Origin: Phycisphaerales bacterium UBA2396
GTDB taxonomy: Bacteria; Planctomycetota; Phycisphaerae; Phycisphaerales; UBA1924
Direction: 5' to 3'
Assembly (NCBI GenBank): GCA_002343325.1
Contig: DDSG01000037.1
Location: forward strand, 1 to 34,701
Length of the DNA: 34,701 nucleotides
Positions within the stretch are counted from its first letter, which is position 1. The number at the start of each line of letters is the position of its first letter. Positions 1 to 8,317 of this stretch are shown here, piece by piece. A program made the position numbers and the translations under genes. The notes below the pieces were generated by a model that was not told where the DNA came from, searched no databases, and worked only from the letters and a program-made list of their open reading frames with translations.

Positions 1-1
1 A

Positions 2-148
2 ACCTGCGACGCGGTGCCGGCCCCCTGGGGGCCGACACCGGAAGACAGGGTGATCCTCACCCTGCCGACGACCGTCGAGGTGACGACGGCGAACGTCTAC
101 GCCGACCAGATCAAGTGGATGCCCCGCCACCTCGCCCGCCGCGACAAC
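2..148 (+). CDS. leuA: 2-isopropylmalate synthase, internal fragment
   Basis: Reading frame 2 gives 49 codons that match the long-type 2-isopropylmalate synthase barrel, around the stretch LPTTVEVTTANVYADQIKWM followed by RHLARRD. LeuA condenses acetyl-CoA with 2-oxoisovalerate in the first step of leucine synthesis. In intact enzymes this stretch is followed directly by the metal-binding (I/V)LS(L/V)HPHNDRG segment. Here the frame leaves the family right after RRDN (codon ending at 148) and becomes arginine- and proline-rich nonsense. From 149 onward the opposite strand codes for FtsK. The N-terminal part of leuA would lie left of the window. The gene is therefore broken at about 148, either in the genome or by assembly. 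The family call is confident; the exact breakpoint is uncertain by a few bases. Confidence 0.85.
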
Positions 149-751
149 CGCCGGCACACCGCGCTCCCGGAGCACCCGCGTCCACCACAGCACCACCTCG
201 TCCGCCGCCACCAGCATCCCCAGCACCAGGAACAGCACCAGCCAAAGCCCCGCGCCCCAAGGCCCGAAGTACGACGTCAACGCGTGCGTCACCGCCACGC
301 CCAGCATCCCGCCCGCAAGATCAGGGAACGGCCCGCTCGACTCCAGCACCAACCGCTGCAGCCCGCACACCGACGCCACGATGATCAGCACACCCAGCAG
401 CCGCGTGTACATCTGCGTCACACGCACCCCGATCGCCATCAGCACCACGCCCGCCCCCACGAACCCCGTCAGCACCCACGCCCCCGCCCCAAGCAGCCGC
501 ATCAGCGCGTACGCCCACATCGAGCCCACAGGCCCGCACAGGTTCGACACCGCCTCACGCGCCGTCGACGTCGTGTGGCTCGGCCAATCCGACGACGAAA
601 AAGTCGCCAGCGCCACCACCGTGAACAGCCACCCCGCCAGGCCCAGCGCGATCAGCACGCCCCGCGCCCAGCCCCGAATCCCTCGCTGATCCACCTCTTC
701 AGGTTGACCAACGCGACCCGCCTTCGTCCGTTCTTTCGTGTCCTTTGCCAT
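149..751 (-). CDS. ftsK: DNA translocase FtsK, N-terminal membrane domain (truncated)
   Basis: The minus strand opens with ATG at 751 (AGGAAG upstream) and encodes about 200 residues: a charged cytosolic head (MAKDTKERTKAGRVG), then four hydrophobic segments. The first loop contains SSSDWPSHTTS followed by VSNLCGPVG, the hallmark of the FtsK/SpoIIIE 4TM domain. FtsK anchors at the division septum through this domain and pumps chromosomal DNA with a C-terminal RecA-like motor. The linker and motor are absent: at about 149 the sequence switches to antisense leuA. A full FtsK would need roughly 600 or more further residues. The fragment could still make a membrane protein, but as drawn it lacks the ATPase. 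The call rests on the 4TM signature; the end coordinate is approximate. Confidence 0.75.
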
Positions 752-803
752 GGCTTTCGCTTCCTGCGTCTTCCGAACCACAGCGTATCGGACGCTCGAC
801 CCC

Positions 804-822
804 AACGGCAAAAAAAGCCGTT
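804..822. promoter_or_regulatory. Small inverted repeat in the ftsK/sialidase divergent region
   Basis: AACGGC and GCCGTT form a perfect 6-bp inverted repeat around a run of seven A. It lies in the 116-bp region between divergent ftsK (start 751) and the BNR protein (start 868). It could be an operator, or a weak hairpin in the leader of the plus-strand gene. No convincing -35/-10 pair was identified next to it. Confidence 0.3.
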
Positions 823-867
823 CTATACCGATCGTACTCCGAACGAATACCCCGGTATGCTCACCCC

Positions 868-1971
868 ATGCTCACCCTGCTCGCCCTCCTGCCCCTCTTC
901 GCCGACCCGTCCATCCAGCGCCTCGATCTCGACGCCGACACGACTCGACAGGTTCTCGTCGACCAAGAGCCCGGCACCTACCTCGGCCACGTCTCCTCCA
1001 TCCTCCTCGACGATCGCGCCACCATCCTCATCGCCTACCCCAAAGGTCACGGCTCCGGGCCCATCATCCTCAAACGCTCCACCGACGCCGGCAAGACCTG
1101 GTCCGATCGTCTCCCAACACCCGACTCCTTCGCCACCAGCAAGGAAACTCCCACGCTCTTCAACCTCGGCCAAGGCAACCTCATCCTCTTCTCAGGCCTC
1201 TTCCCCATCCGCGCCGCCCGCTCCAACGACCACGGCCGCACATGGTCCCAACTCGAGCCCATCGGCTCGTTCGGCGGCATCGTCGCCATGGGCGGGCTCG
1301 CCGAGCTCCCTCAACGCAAACTCGTCGCCTTCTTCCACGACGACGGCCGCTTCTTCACCCAAGCCGGCAAAGCCGCCGGCACCTTCTCCCTCTTCCAGAC
1401 CGATTCCGCCGACCGCGGCCTCACCTGGTCCGCGCCCCGCGCCATCTGGTCCGGCTCCGATATCCACCTCTGCGAACCCGGCGTCCTCAAGTCTCCAGAC
1501 GGCAAGCGCATCGCGCTCCTCCTCCGCGAGAACCGCCGCAAGAAGCCCTCGCACGTCATGATCACCGACGACCACGCCGTCACGTGGTCGGTGCCCAGAC
1601 CGCTCCCCATTGATCTCACCGGCGACCGCCACACCGCCGTCTACGCATCCGACGGCCGCGTCGTCATCACCTACCGCTGCATGATCGAGAACGACCCGTG
1701 GAAAGGCGATTGGGTCGCCTGGATCGGCGACTGGAACACCATCGCCTCCGCCGCCGACGGCCAGCAGCCTCCGCCCAGTTCCTCGGTCCTTGTCCGCCTG
1801 AAAGACAATCAGTCTTCCTGGGATTGCGGCTATCCCGGCCTCGAGCGCATGCCCGACGGCACGTTCGTCGCCACCACGTACGGCCATTGGACCAAGGGCC
1901 AGCAGCCCTGGATCCTCTCCGTCCGCTTCACTTTGGACGAGATCGACCGCCTCGTCACGGCGGCGAAGTAA
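868..1971 (+). CDS. BNR/Asp-box sialidase-fold protein, secreted
   Basis: A protein of 367 residues. I chose ATG 868 because it begins a short hydrophobic leader (MLTLLALLPLFA) suitable for export; an in-frame start 123 bp upstream would put 41 non-hydrophobic residues before it. Several Asp-box turns (S/T-x-D-x-G-x-T-W) are visible: RSTDAGKTW, RSNDHGRTW, a degenerate SADRGLTW and TDDHAVTW. They are spaced as blades of a six-bladed propeller, as in the BNR_2 sialidase-like family. Such proteins bind or cleave glycans; whether this one is a true exo-sialidase is unknown, because the full arginine triad was not mapped. It converges with the 1955-2338 gene, overlapping it tail to tail by 17 bp, which marks the left boundary of the capsid cassette. 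Confidence 0.8.
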   Translation: MLTLLALLPLFADPSIQRLDLDADTTRQVLVDQEPGTYLGHVSSILLDDRATILIAYPKGHGSGPIILKRSTDAGKTWSDRLPTPDSFATSKETPTLFNLGQGNLILFSGLFPIRAARSNDHGRTWSQLEPIGSFGGIVAMGGLAELPQRKLVAFFHDDGRFFTQAGKAAGTFSLFQTDSADRGLTWSAPRAIWSGSDIHLCEPGVLKSPDGKRIALLLRENRRKKPSHVMITDDHAVTWSVPRPLPIDLTGDRHTAVYASDGRVVITYRCMIENDPWKGDWVAWIGDWNTIASAADGQQPPPSSSVLVRLKDNQSSWDCGYPGLERMPDGTFVATTYGHWTKGQQPWILSVRFTLDEIDRLVTAAK

Positions 1972-2338
1972 ACCGGCGGAACGTCGCCACGTACGCGAGA
2001 GACAGGCTCTGCCCGCGATCCGTCGGGCCCCGCTCTTCATACGCCACCAGCGACATCGACGCGAACGACCGCCCCGTGTGGTCCACCAGCGTCCCCGCCG
2101 TCGGCGGCTGCAGTAACTGCGCCGTGATCGCATCCCGCAGGCCCCACAGCCCGCTCTCGCTCGACGCCACCAGCCGTCCGCGCACCTCGATCACCAGCTC
2201 CACCAGCCCCGTGCTGATGGTGTCGGGGATCCACGACCCGAGCTGCGGCCCCGTCACGAGAAACGAACCCTGCTTGCCGATCACGAACCGGTGCGGCCCG
2301 CTCCCGAACAGGTCCATCGATTTGAAGCTGCTCGCCAT
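1955..2338 (-). CDS. Small phage-type protein, last gene of capsid cassette
   Basis: A protein of 127 residues, ATG at 2338 with GAAGGGAG as ribosome binding site. It begins MASSFKSMDLFGSGPHRFVI and is rich in beta-type sequence without signal peptide or membrane segment. I do not recognise a named family. Its place, 13 bp after another small beta-rich gene and downstream of portal, scaffold and capsid genes on the same strand, suggests a neck, tail-completion or tail-like structural protein. It ends within the 3' end of the convergent sialidase-like gene. The gene is real judging by start context, coding pattern and tight spacing; the structural role is inference from position only. Confidence 0.6.
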   Translation of the reverse strand: MASSFKSMDLFGSGPHRFVIGKQGSFLVTGPQLGSWIPDTISTGLVELVIEVRGRLVASSESGLWGLRDAITAQLLQPPTAGTLVDHTGRSFASMSLVAYEERGPTDRGQSLSLAYVATFRRFTSPP

Positions 2339-2351
2339 GCCGACTCCCTTC

Positions 2352-2786
2352 TCAGGGCTCCGCGCCCGCGTCCGTCATCGCCACCGGGTCCGCTGCGCCG
2401 TCGGGCGAGACCAGCACCAGCCGCAGCGACCGCTCCGCCCGCGGCGCACGACCGTCAGACGAACCCCCGCGAACGTCCGCCGTCGACGACAGCACCACCG
2501 CCGTCGCCGTCAGTCGCCGCCGCCGACCATCCGCCCCCGACGGCGCCGTCACGATCGTGAGCGTGCCCGTTGTTCCGGGCCGAACATCGCCCCAGTCTTC
2601 GCGCACCAGCTCCTGGCGGAGCACCACGATCGTCCGTTGCTCGGGCACGTCGGCGAAGACGGCGTACGGCCCGGCGTCGCTCCATTCCACAACCTCGCGC
2701 GCTGGCTCACGCGACAATGTCACATGCGTCACGTTCTCGAGCGTGATCCCGGCGAATCGAACCACCCTGGGCTGCAGCATCAGCAT
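2352..2786 (-). CDS. Small beta-rich phage-type structural protein
   Basis: A protein of 144 residues starting MLMLQPRVVRFAGI, with a GGGGGAG ribosome binding site before ATG 2786. The first 100 residues alternate hydrophobic and polar residues as in beta-barrel tail-tube or head-closure proteins (for example VTLSREPAREVVEWSDAGPY, then TIVVLRQELV). The last 40 are Ala/Asp/Pro-rich and probably flexible. It is separated by 15 bp from the upstream gene and 13 bp from the downstream one, so it is in the same transcription unit. The family was not recognised; a tube- or closure-like role is only a guess from fold pattern and gene order. Confidence 0.6.
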   Translation of the reverse strand: MLMLQPRVVRFAGITLENVTHVTLSREPAREVVEWSDAGPYAVFADVPEQRTIVVLRQELVREDWGDVRPGTTGTLTIVTAPSGADGRRRRLTATAVVLSSTADVRGGSSDGRAPRAERSLRLVLVSPDGAADPVAMTDAGAEP

Positions 2787-2801
2787 GTCTCACTCCCCCG
2801 C

Positions 2802-3452
2802 TCAGCCGCGGACCATCGAGATCGCGCGGAGCGCACGACGCGCCTCGACCACGCCGTCACCGCCCGAATCGACCGCCACCGACACGCGCATCCGTTCTTC
2901 CTCGAATCGCCTTCGGTACCACTCGGCTCGGGTCCAGCCGGCCGACCGTTCTCCCAGCAGCCCCGACGCGGCAGACCAGATCACCGCCAGAGCGCCCAGG
3001 CAGACCAGGCGCGTCAGTTCCGCGTCGACGCGCACCGCCGACGCCGGCAGCCGCCCGGGCCCTTCCGATCCGTCGGGTTCGAACCCCGCCATGCGCAGGA
3101 CCTGCGACTCCACGAGCGCGATCTGAGGCCGGAACGTCGTGATCGTCGTCTCCTGGCTCGTCACGCCCGTCGGCGGGATCGCCGCGTCCGTCGACCGCTC
3201 GCGCAGGCGAGAGATCGTGAGCTGCGTCGCCGACAGCCGTGACACGACCTCGTACGGCGTGCCGCCGACCACAGCCACGTGCCCCGCGCCGATCCCGGCC
3301 GTATCGAGCGCCACCTCGGGCGACGCGATCGTCAGCGTTGTGCCCGCGATCGAGCCCGAACCTCGGCTCAGCCGTTGCCCCGCCCACGCCAGATCCCGGA
3401 ACACGTTCGGCTCCAGCACCAGCACGTCGCGATCCCTGGCCATCACCACCAT
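2802..3452 (-). CDS. Putative head-tail connector/adaptor protein
   Basis: A protein of 216 residues from ATG 3452 (MVVMARDRDVLVLEPNVFRD), chosen over an in-frame start at 3473 because a strong GGAGGTGG site lies just upstream of 3452. The N-terminal half is beta-rich with a repeated threonine pattern (GSIAGTTLTIASPE, then SATQLTISRLR). The C-terminal half is helical and contains a hydrophobic stretch (TRLVCLGALAVIWSAASGLLG) followed by a basic/acidic helix (WYRRRFEEERMRV). Position directly after the major capsid gene fits the head-tail adaptor slot in tailed phages. The family assignment is inference from synteny. Confidence 0.55.
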   Translation of the reverse strand: MVVMARDRDVLVLEPNVFRDLAWAGQRLSRGSGSIAGTTLTIASPEVALDTAGIGAGHVAVVGGTPYEVVSRLSATQLTISRLRERSTDAAIPPTGVTSQETTITTFRPQIALVESQVLRMAGFEPDGSEGPGRLPASAVRVDAELTRLVCLGALAVIWSAASGLLGERSAGWTRAEWYRRRFEEERMRVSVAVDSGGDGVVEARRALRAISMVRG

Positions 3453-3552
3453 GACCCACCTCCATCGTTTCAATCCGCGGCGGAGCCTCTCGGCCCCGCT
3501 CGCGATCCCCCACCCGCGCCAACCCCTTCCGATCGATCCCCGACCGGTGCAA

Positions 3553-4552
3553 TCAGGTCGTCGAGAGCCCGCGCACCATCGCGTGGGCGTTCTCGTTGCG
3601 GAACTCCATCGTGTACTCCCCGATCACCTGCCCGTTCACGCGGTCGCCGCTGTCGCCCAGCGGCTTGTAGTGGAAGCTGCGGCCACGCAGCGGCAGAACC
3701 TCGATCCGCGAGCTGTCCAGCAGCAGCACGCTGTCGGCCGGCACCCAGCGCGACAGGATCACGCGGCAGACGCCAAAGTCGCTCTCGTACACGCCCACCA
3801 TGTCGCGGACGCTGGTGTCCTCGGGCTGGTACGAGCGCATCGAACTGACGAACGAGTTGATGCGACGCTTCTGCAGGCCGCCGCAGACGATCGTGTCGAT
3901 CTGCCCGCTGCTCTGCTCCCACGTGAGGCGCAGAGCGGCGTTGAGCACGGCCTCGTTGAGGTCGCTGCCCGCGCCCCCGCCGCTGGGGATGCCCCCGGCG
4001 CCGGGCGTGAAGACGTTGGTCGCGATCTGCCGCACGATCCCGTTCATCGATCGGCGGACGCTGGCCCCGCCCTGCGGGCTGCTGGCCGGCGCGGTGCCGT
4101 TGATCACGCAGTTCTCCAGGTCGCGGAGCAGCTCGCGCATCCGCTCCTGCTTCTGGTAGTCGACTTCGTCCTGCACGCCGTAGGACCGCACGGCCTGCAT
4201 CGACCCGGACACCTCGACGGTCGCGGTGAAGATCTGGGTGTAGTTCTGCCTGCGGACACGGCTGGTGAATCGCGCGGCGTTGGCGTCGGCGCCTTCAAGG
4301 GCGGCGTTGCCGAGGATGAAGAGACGCCGGCCGTTGGTCAGGGTGACCTTGGTCGTGCCGCCGTAGCCGCGGACGACCGTGAGCACGTTGCCGACCACCG
4401 CGGTGACCTGCATGACTTCGGTGCCGCCGTCGGGCCGGACGAGGTCGCCGACCTGGAAGCGAGAGCCGTTGTTGACGGTCAGGCTGGTGGCGTTGGCGCC
4501 GTCGGGTGTGAAGGTGGTCTGGTTGAGCGTGTCGGTGTTGGGGAGGAGGGTG
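3553..4552 (-). pseudogene. Major capsid protein (SU10/DUF5309 type), C-terminal part, split by element
   Basis: From the junction at 4552 to the stop at 3553 the minus strand encodes about 333 residues continuing the capsid protein begun at 15822. It starts TLLPNTDTLNQTTFTPDGA. It has a beta-rich insertion (NNGSRFQVGDLVRPDGG, then VVRGYGGTTKV), the QNYTQIFTATVEVSGSMQAV segment, an E-loop/helix stretch (DYQKQERMRELLRDLENCVI) and a C-terminal strand region, all typical of the SU10-like DUF5309 capsid family of HK97 fold. Upstream of the junction the frame continues into element DNA to a GTG at 4590 without a ribosome binding site, so this part is unlikely to be translated alone. Joined to 15822-15653 it makes 1,170 nt, a 389-residue protein in frame, a normal length for the family. 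Confidence 0.85.
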
Positions 4553-4575
4553 TCCACACTGCTTACCCGTCTGAC
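4553..4575. repeat. Left element end (hybrid att site half)
   Basis: TC at 4553-4554 followed by 11 bp and then CCCGTCTGAC (4566-4575), the exact reverse complement of 15632-15641. To the left lies the capsid half of attB (GGGGAGGAGGGTG). This layout matches attL/attR hybrids made by large serine integrases, which cross over at a 2-bp core flanked by imperfect dyads. Confidence 0.8.
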
Positions 4576-4736
4576 GCCCAAGGAATTCACGTGGGGACAG
4601 AATGGGGTCAGCGACCGCGCGGGCGCTCGCTTGTTCTCCCGGCCTCCCGTATAGTGGTTCGATCAAGGCCACAACCCAACCGCTGGGGTAGGGACCCCGC
4701 CTTGGCTCGTCGTTTGGATTTTGGTAAGATGCCGCC

Positions 4737-6398
4737 ATGACAGTCGCCTCGATCAATGCTCGGAAGCTCCGCGGTGGGTACTACACCCCAGCAAGGGTCG
4801 CTCAGTGGGTTGCGCGCTGGGCCGTACGCGCCGGTACAGACCGCGTTTTGGAGCCGAGCTGCGGTGACGGTGCCTTTTTGGAGGCAGCCGCTGTCGAGCT
4901 GTCGCGGCACGGCACGCTTTGGGCGGAGGAGTTGCCCCAACTGATTGGGATTGAGCTCGTACCCAACGAGGCCGAGAAGGCGCGTCACCGCACAGAAGCG
5001 GTGTTGGCGGCAGAAAGAGTGGGCGTCAGTGAGGGCGATTTCTTCGACTGGCTCAAGACGGCTGAGCCGGCATCGTTCGACGCGGTGGTCGGGAACCCGC
5101 CCTTCATTCGCTACCAGAACTTCCCTGAGCCGTCGCGGTCGCAGGCGATGGCGTACATGGAGTCGCGGGGCCTGCGACCAAACCGCCTCACCAACATCTG
5201 GGTGCCCTTCGTGGTTGCTGCGGTCGCGATGCTCCGCGAGGGCGGGCGGCTCGGCATGGTGATTCCCGCCGAGCTTTTGCAAGTGACTTACGCCGCGCAG
5301 TTGCGACAGCACCTCGCCGATTCATTCCGTCGCGTCACCATCTATGCCTGCAACGAGATGTTCTTTGAGAGCGCGGAGCAGGAGGTTGTACTTCTGTTGG
5401 CCGAGGATAGACTCGCAGGTACCGATCCCACCAACAAGTGCGATGTCTCGCTTGTCGAAGCCGGAACCGTGGCGGAGCTTCTCGCTTCTAGCCCCCGGCG
5501 GCCGAAGCGGGGCGAGCGCCCGAAGGTGGTGCAGCACGACACAGAGAAGTGGCTCAAGTACTTCCTGGACGCCGCCGAAATCGACTTCATGCGTTCGCTG
5601 AGGGAGCACGCCGAGATCGCGACTCTGGCGGTGCATGGCAGCATCGACGTCGGTGTTGTGACCGGCAACAACGATTTCTTCGTGCTGACGCAGGAGCAGG
5701 TCAACGCCCACCGATTGACTGACTTCGTCGTTCCGATGGTCGGTCGGTCGAACCAGCTGGCCGGTGCTGTGATTCGCGGCGCGGAGTTCCGGGAGCTTGC
5801 CGCGGCGGGCAAGCCCGTATACCTGCTGCACCTCGCGCAGCGCATCCTGTCAGAGTTCACCGCAGGTCTGCGCCGACTGATCGCGGCGGGCGAGGAGCGC
5901 GGCGTACACCTGGGCTACAAGTGCAGCATCCGTGATCCTTGGTACAGGGTGCCTGCGGTATGGGAGCCCGATTGCTTCTTCTTCCGCCAGATCTATGACT
6001 TCCCGCGCATCGTCGTGAACAAAGCGGGCGCAACTTCGACCGACACAATTCATCGCTTCCGTTGCTCCACTCCTGCGGCGAAGGTCGCGGCCAATCTGTA
6101 CACGCACCTGACCGCGGCTTCTGCGGAGATCGAGGGCCGCAGCTACGGCGGCGGCGTGCTAGAGCTCGAACCCACCGAGGCCGAGCGGCTGCTTGCGCCA
6201 CGTGTACTCAACGGTGCGATGCCCATCGAGGAGGCCGACAAGCTCGTGCGAGGCGGGCGGCTCGCGGAGGTGCTTGAGCACAACGACCGGGTCGTTCTGC
6301 AGGAATCGCTCGGGCTGAGCAAGACCGACTGTGCAAAGCTTCGGCGGGTGTGGATCAAGATGCGCGACCGCCGCATGTCGCGGCGACGTGGGGCTTAG
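4737..6398 (+). CDS. N6-adenine DNA methyltransferase (PstI/BsuBI-like gamma class)
   Basis: A protein of 553 residues beginning at ATG 4737. It transfers a methyl group from S-adenosylmethionine to adenine N6 in a specific DNA site. Motif order is that of gamma-class enzymes: GGYYTPARVAQW (motif X region, about residues 13-24), LEPSCGDGAFLEA (AdoMet-binding motif I, about 38-50), then VVGNPPF (catalytic motif IV, NPPF at 120-123). The C-terminal half (for example GSIDVGVVTGNNDFFVL) resembles the target-recognition part of M.PstI/M.BsuBI-type enzymes. No nuclease domain is seen, so cleavage would be done by a partner. Its 3' end overlaps the convergent nuclease gene by 4 bp. The 160 bp upstream, to the element's left end, holds its promoter region and, in the circular form, the end of the integrase frame. 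Confidence 0.88.
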   Translation: MTVASINARKLRGGYYTPARVAQWVARWAVRAGTDRVLEPSCGDGAFLEAAAVELSRHGTLWAEELPQLIGIELVPNEAEKARHRTEAVLAAERVGVSEGDFFDWLKTAEPASFDAVVGNPPFIRYQNFPEPSRSQAMAYMESRGLRPNRLTNIWVPFVVAAVAMLREGGRLGMVIPAELLQVTYAAQLRQHLADSFRRVTIYACNEMFFESAEQEVVLLLAEDRLAGTDPTNKCDVSLVEAGTVAELLASSPRRPKRGERPKVVQHDTEKWLKYFLDAAEIDFMRSLREHAEIATLAVHGSIDVGVVTGNNDFFVLTQEQVNAHRLTDFVVPMVGRSNQLAGAVIRGAEFRELAAAGKPVYLLHLAQRILSEFTAGLRRLIAAGEERGVHLGYKCSIRDPWYRVPAVWEPDCFFFRQIYDFPRIVVNKAGATSTDTIHRFRCSTPAAKVAANLYTHLTAASAEIEGRSYGGGVLELEPTEAERLLAPRVLNGAMPIEEADKLVRGGRLAEVLEHNDRVVLQESLGLSKTDCAKLRRVWIKMRDRRMSRRRGA

Positions 6399-7177
6399 TC
6401 CTCTTCCTCGCCCTCGGCTTCTTCAGGCTCGACAACTTCTTCCCCGGCCGCTTCGAGCGCCCGCTTCTGAGCCGCAGAGGGTTTATCGTGCGGAGCCATG
6501 CCGTCGTACCGCGCGTGATACGCGGCCTGCACCTGATCAGAGAATCGGTCGATTCGGAGCGGGCTCCCGGGCGGGGGCCAGTTTGCATCGACCGTACCTG
6601 TCGTCGGGTCCCACATCACCAGCGACACAACTTCCGCCTTGTGCGGAACGTCGATGGGCGAGCTCCGGCCGACAAGGCGGTCGAGCATCCGCGTGAATCG
6701 TTCGCGGGTCTGGCCGGTTAGGCAGGGTGTTGGAATGATGACGACAAAGCCGACGACCGCGTATGGGAATCGGATGTGCACGGTCGTCGCCTCCGTGCCC
6801 AGGTCGTTCACCATGTTCTGAAAATTCTTGCCGACACTCGCCGTGTCGTTCAGCGTCTTGCTGTCGGAGACGAACCGAATGCCGTCGGGTCGGTAGCCAA
6901 CGTCGTAGTTTTGTGGTCGGATGCCGCCGATGATGCGGACAGGGCCAACTTCGACAGCGTCTGGTCGTGCGGGCAGCAGCGCCTTCTGGTTGGGTGTGAT
7001 GACGTCGATCCCGCCCAACATGGTCGCGAGGGCGGACCCGATGGCCTTGTCGAACACCTTGCCGAAGTCGATGCCCTGCTTCTTGTTGAAGGCCTCGTTC
7101 TCGCGCCACTTCCGACCCCACTCTTGAAGGTCGGCGGCGGGGATGACGATGGGCGGCATGGGGGCGAGTAGCGGCAT
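6395..7177 (-). CDS. Putative type II restriction endonuclease, PD-(D/E)XK type
   Basis: A protein of 260 residues, ATG 7177, with GAGGTG upstream. I recognise no named restriction family, but the core carries a textbook nuclease motif: P97-D98, six residues, D105-S106-K107 inside YRPDGIRFVSDSKTLN. It is followed by a helix (VGKNFQNMVNDLG) and a strand pair (THVHI-type, then AVVGFVVIIP). The C-terminal 25 residues are strongly acidic (EEVVEPEEAEGEEED). The gene lies tail to tail with the methyltransferase, a common arrangement of type II restriction-modification pairs, where the methylase must be made first. The role as cognate endonuclease is inference from motif plus neighbour; the recognition site is unknown. 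Confidence 0.65.
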   Translation of the reverse strand: MPLLAPMPPIVIPAADLQEWGRKWRENEAFNKKQGIDFGKVFDKAIGSALATMLGGIDVITPNQKALLPARPDAVEVGPVRIIGGIRPQNYDVGYRPDGIRFVSDSKTLNDTASVGKNFQNMVNDLGTEATTVHIRFPYAVVGFVVIIPTPCLTGQTRERFTRMLDRLVGRSSPIDVPHKAEVVSLVMWDPTTGTVDANWPPPGSPLRIDRFSDQVQAAYHARYDGMAPHDKPSAAQKRALEAAGEEVVEPEEAEGEEED

Positions 7178-7247
7178 GGCACCTCATCATATGTGATCTG
7201 TCTGGTGGGCCGCGCGGCACCACCGAAGGTTGCCAGCCTTCGTCTGC

Positions 7248-8198
7248 TCACGACCGGAGGATTTCGTGCAGCGGTAGGTAGATGCTTCCGGTCTCCGACG
7301 CGTGTCGTCGAAGTCGGATCAGTAGCGACACCAGGTCGATCCGCTCTTCGAGAACCCCCATCAAGTGGGCGCCGTCCATGACCAAGATGCTGGCACGACC
7401 CCGCTGGTGAGCGGTCAGTCCATCAGACGTGCAACCGTTGATCGACAGGAATACGCCGAGCGTGTTGTCCAGTTTGCGCTGTACCTTTGCGGCGAACGCA
7501 TCGAGGTCGGCAGCGCCACATGCCGCCTTCTGCCACTTCCCCTCGAACAAATAATCGGTGCCATCGAGTGAGAACGCACCATCGATCTGCTCACCCACGA
7601 CACGGAAGGATGCCTTGGGATCGAGATCGAACAACTCGAAGATGTCGTACATGATGCGCTCTAGGGCATACCCGCGCGCCTGCATGTCGTCGGACATCAC
7701 GAACTGCATATACCGCTCGCGGATCTCGCCGAGCTTGAGTCGAACCGCGCCACTTCGGGCCAGACGATCGCTTTCTCGACGTTGGCGCTCCGCCACGGCA
7801 TCCAGCTCGTCTGTAGCGAGATCGTGGGTATCAACCAGCGTCCGGAGATGTGCAACCGCTTCACGGGCTCGCTTCGCCTTCTCCTCACCGCCCTCGAGTC
7901 GCTCCAAGTGCTTGAAGCTGGTTACCGCACAGACCTCGTGGCACAGTCGTGTTAGGGCGGCGACGTGTCTGTCCTGGTCATCGCACAAGCGGTCGACGAC
8001 GTCTGAGGCGATCTGCCACTTGTAGGTGTCCCAGTTAATCGCACCGAGCACGGCCGCATCCTGAACGCACTGCGTCAGAAAGCTGCGCAAATCACTCTTG
8101 TACCAGTACAGCTTCCCCAGGGCTTCCTTGAGGGCGACGACAGCGGCTGGGGCGAGGCGCTTTGACACGACCTGAGCGTACCCGGGGATTACCGTCAC
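7248..8198 (-). CDS. Mrr-like restriction endonuclease domain protein
   Basis: About 316 residues if GTG 8198 is the start. The frame stays open to 8453, but that extension is Pro/Arg/Gly-rich antisense of the next gene, so I excluded it; the start is uncertain. The N-terminal two thirds are helical and probably coiled (for example LDAVAERQRRESDRLARSG). The C-terminal third has the restriction-endonuclease fold: ALERIMYDIFELF (E180), EQIDGAF (D206), YLFEGKW (E219, K221), then a strand giving LGVFLSINGCT. This is the E...D...ExK pattern of Mrr-type nucleases. The gene heads a leftward pair with the 6395-7177 nuclease, 70 bp away. It may be a stand-alone defence nuclease or an accessory to the restriction-modification pair. 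Confidence 0.6.
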   Translation of the reverse strand: MTVIPGYAQVVSKRLAPAAVVALKEALGKLYWYKSDLRSFLTQCVQDAAVLGAINWDTYKWQIASDVVDRLCDDQDRHVAALTRLCHEVCAVTSFKHLERLEGGEEKAKRAREAVAHLRTLVDTHDLATDELDAVAERQRRESDRLARSGAVRLKLGEIRERYMQFVMSDDMQARGYALERIMYDIFELFDLDPKASFRVVGEQIDGAFSLDGTDYLFEGKWQKAACGAADLDAFAAKVQRKLDNTLGVFLSINGCTSDGLTAHQRGRASILVMDGAHLMGVLEERIDLVSLLIRLRRHASETGSIYLPLHEILRS

Positions 8199-8317
8199 TG
8201 CCGGGTGCGGTGCAATGCGAAAAATGTTCCGTCGGCGCTGCGAATCCGCCTCCGCGCCGGAAATAAGGGTTTGGGGGATGGGCCTGTCGCCCGACACCCC
8301 CCGGCAAGGAGACCACC
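8199..8317. promoter_or_regulatory. Divergent intergenic region between defence and capsid gene blocks
   Basis: These 119 bp separate the leftward nuclease pair from the rightward sigma/capsid/ATPase/integrase train and must hold promoters for both. It contains an inverted repeat CGGCGC/GCGCCG spaced by about 15 bp and AAGGAG just before GTG 8318. No consensus sigma-70 promoter was clear, which would be consistent with use of the element's own sigma-like factor, but that is speculation. Confidence 0.4.

Noticed and set aside
14..1561. Long plus-strand open frame of 515 codons
   Set aside because: Only the first 45 codons are LeuA; the rest is Arg/Pro/Ser-rich shadow of antisense ftsK and of the sialidase-fold gene in another frame.
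3553..4590. Reading the GTG 4590 frame as a complete capsid gene
   Set aside because: No ribosome binding site, the first residues derive from element DNA, and the conserved N-terminus is found at 15822.
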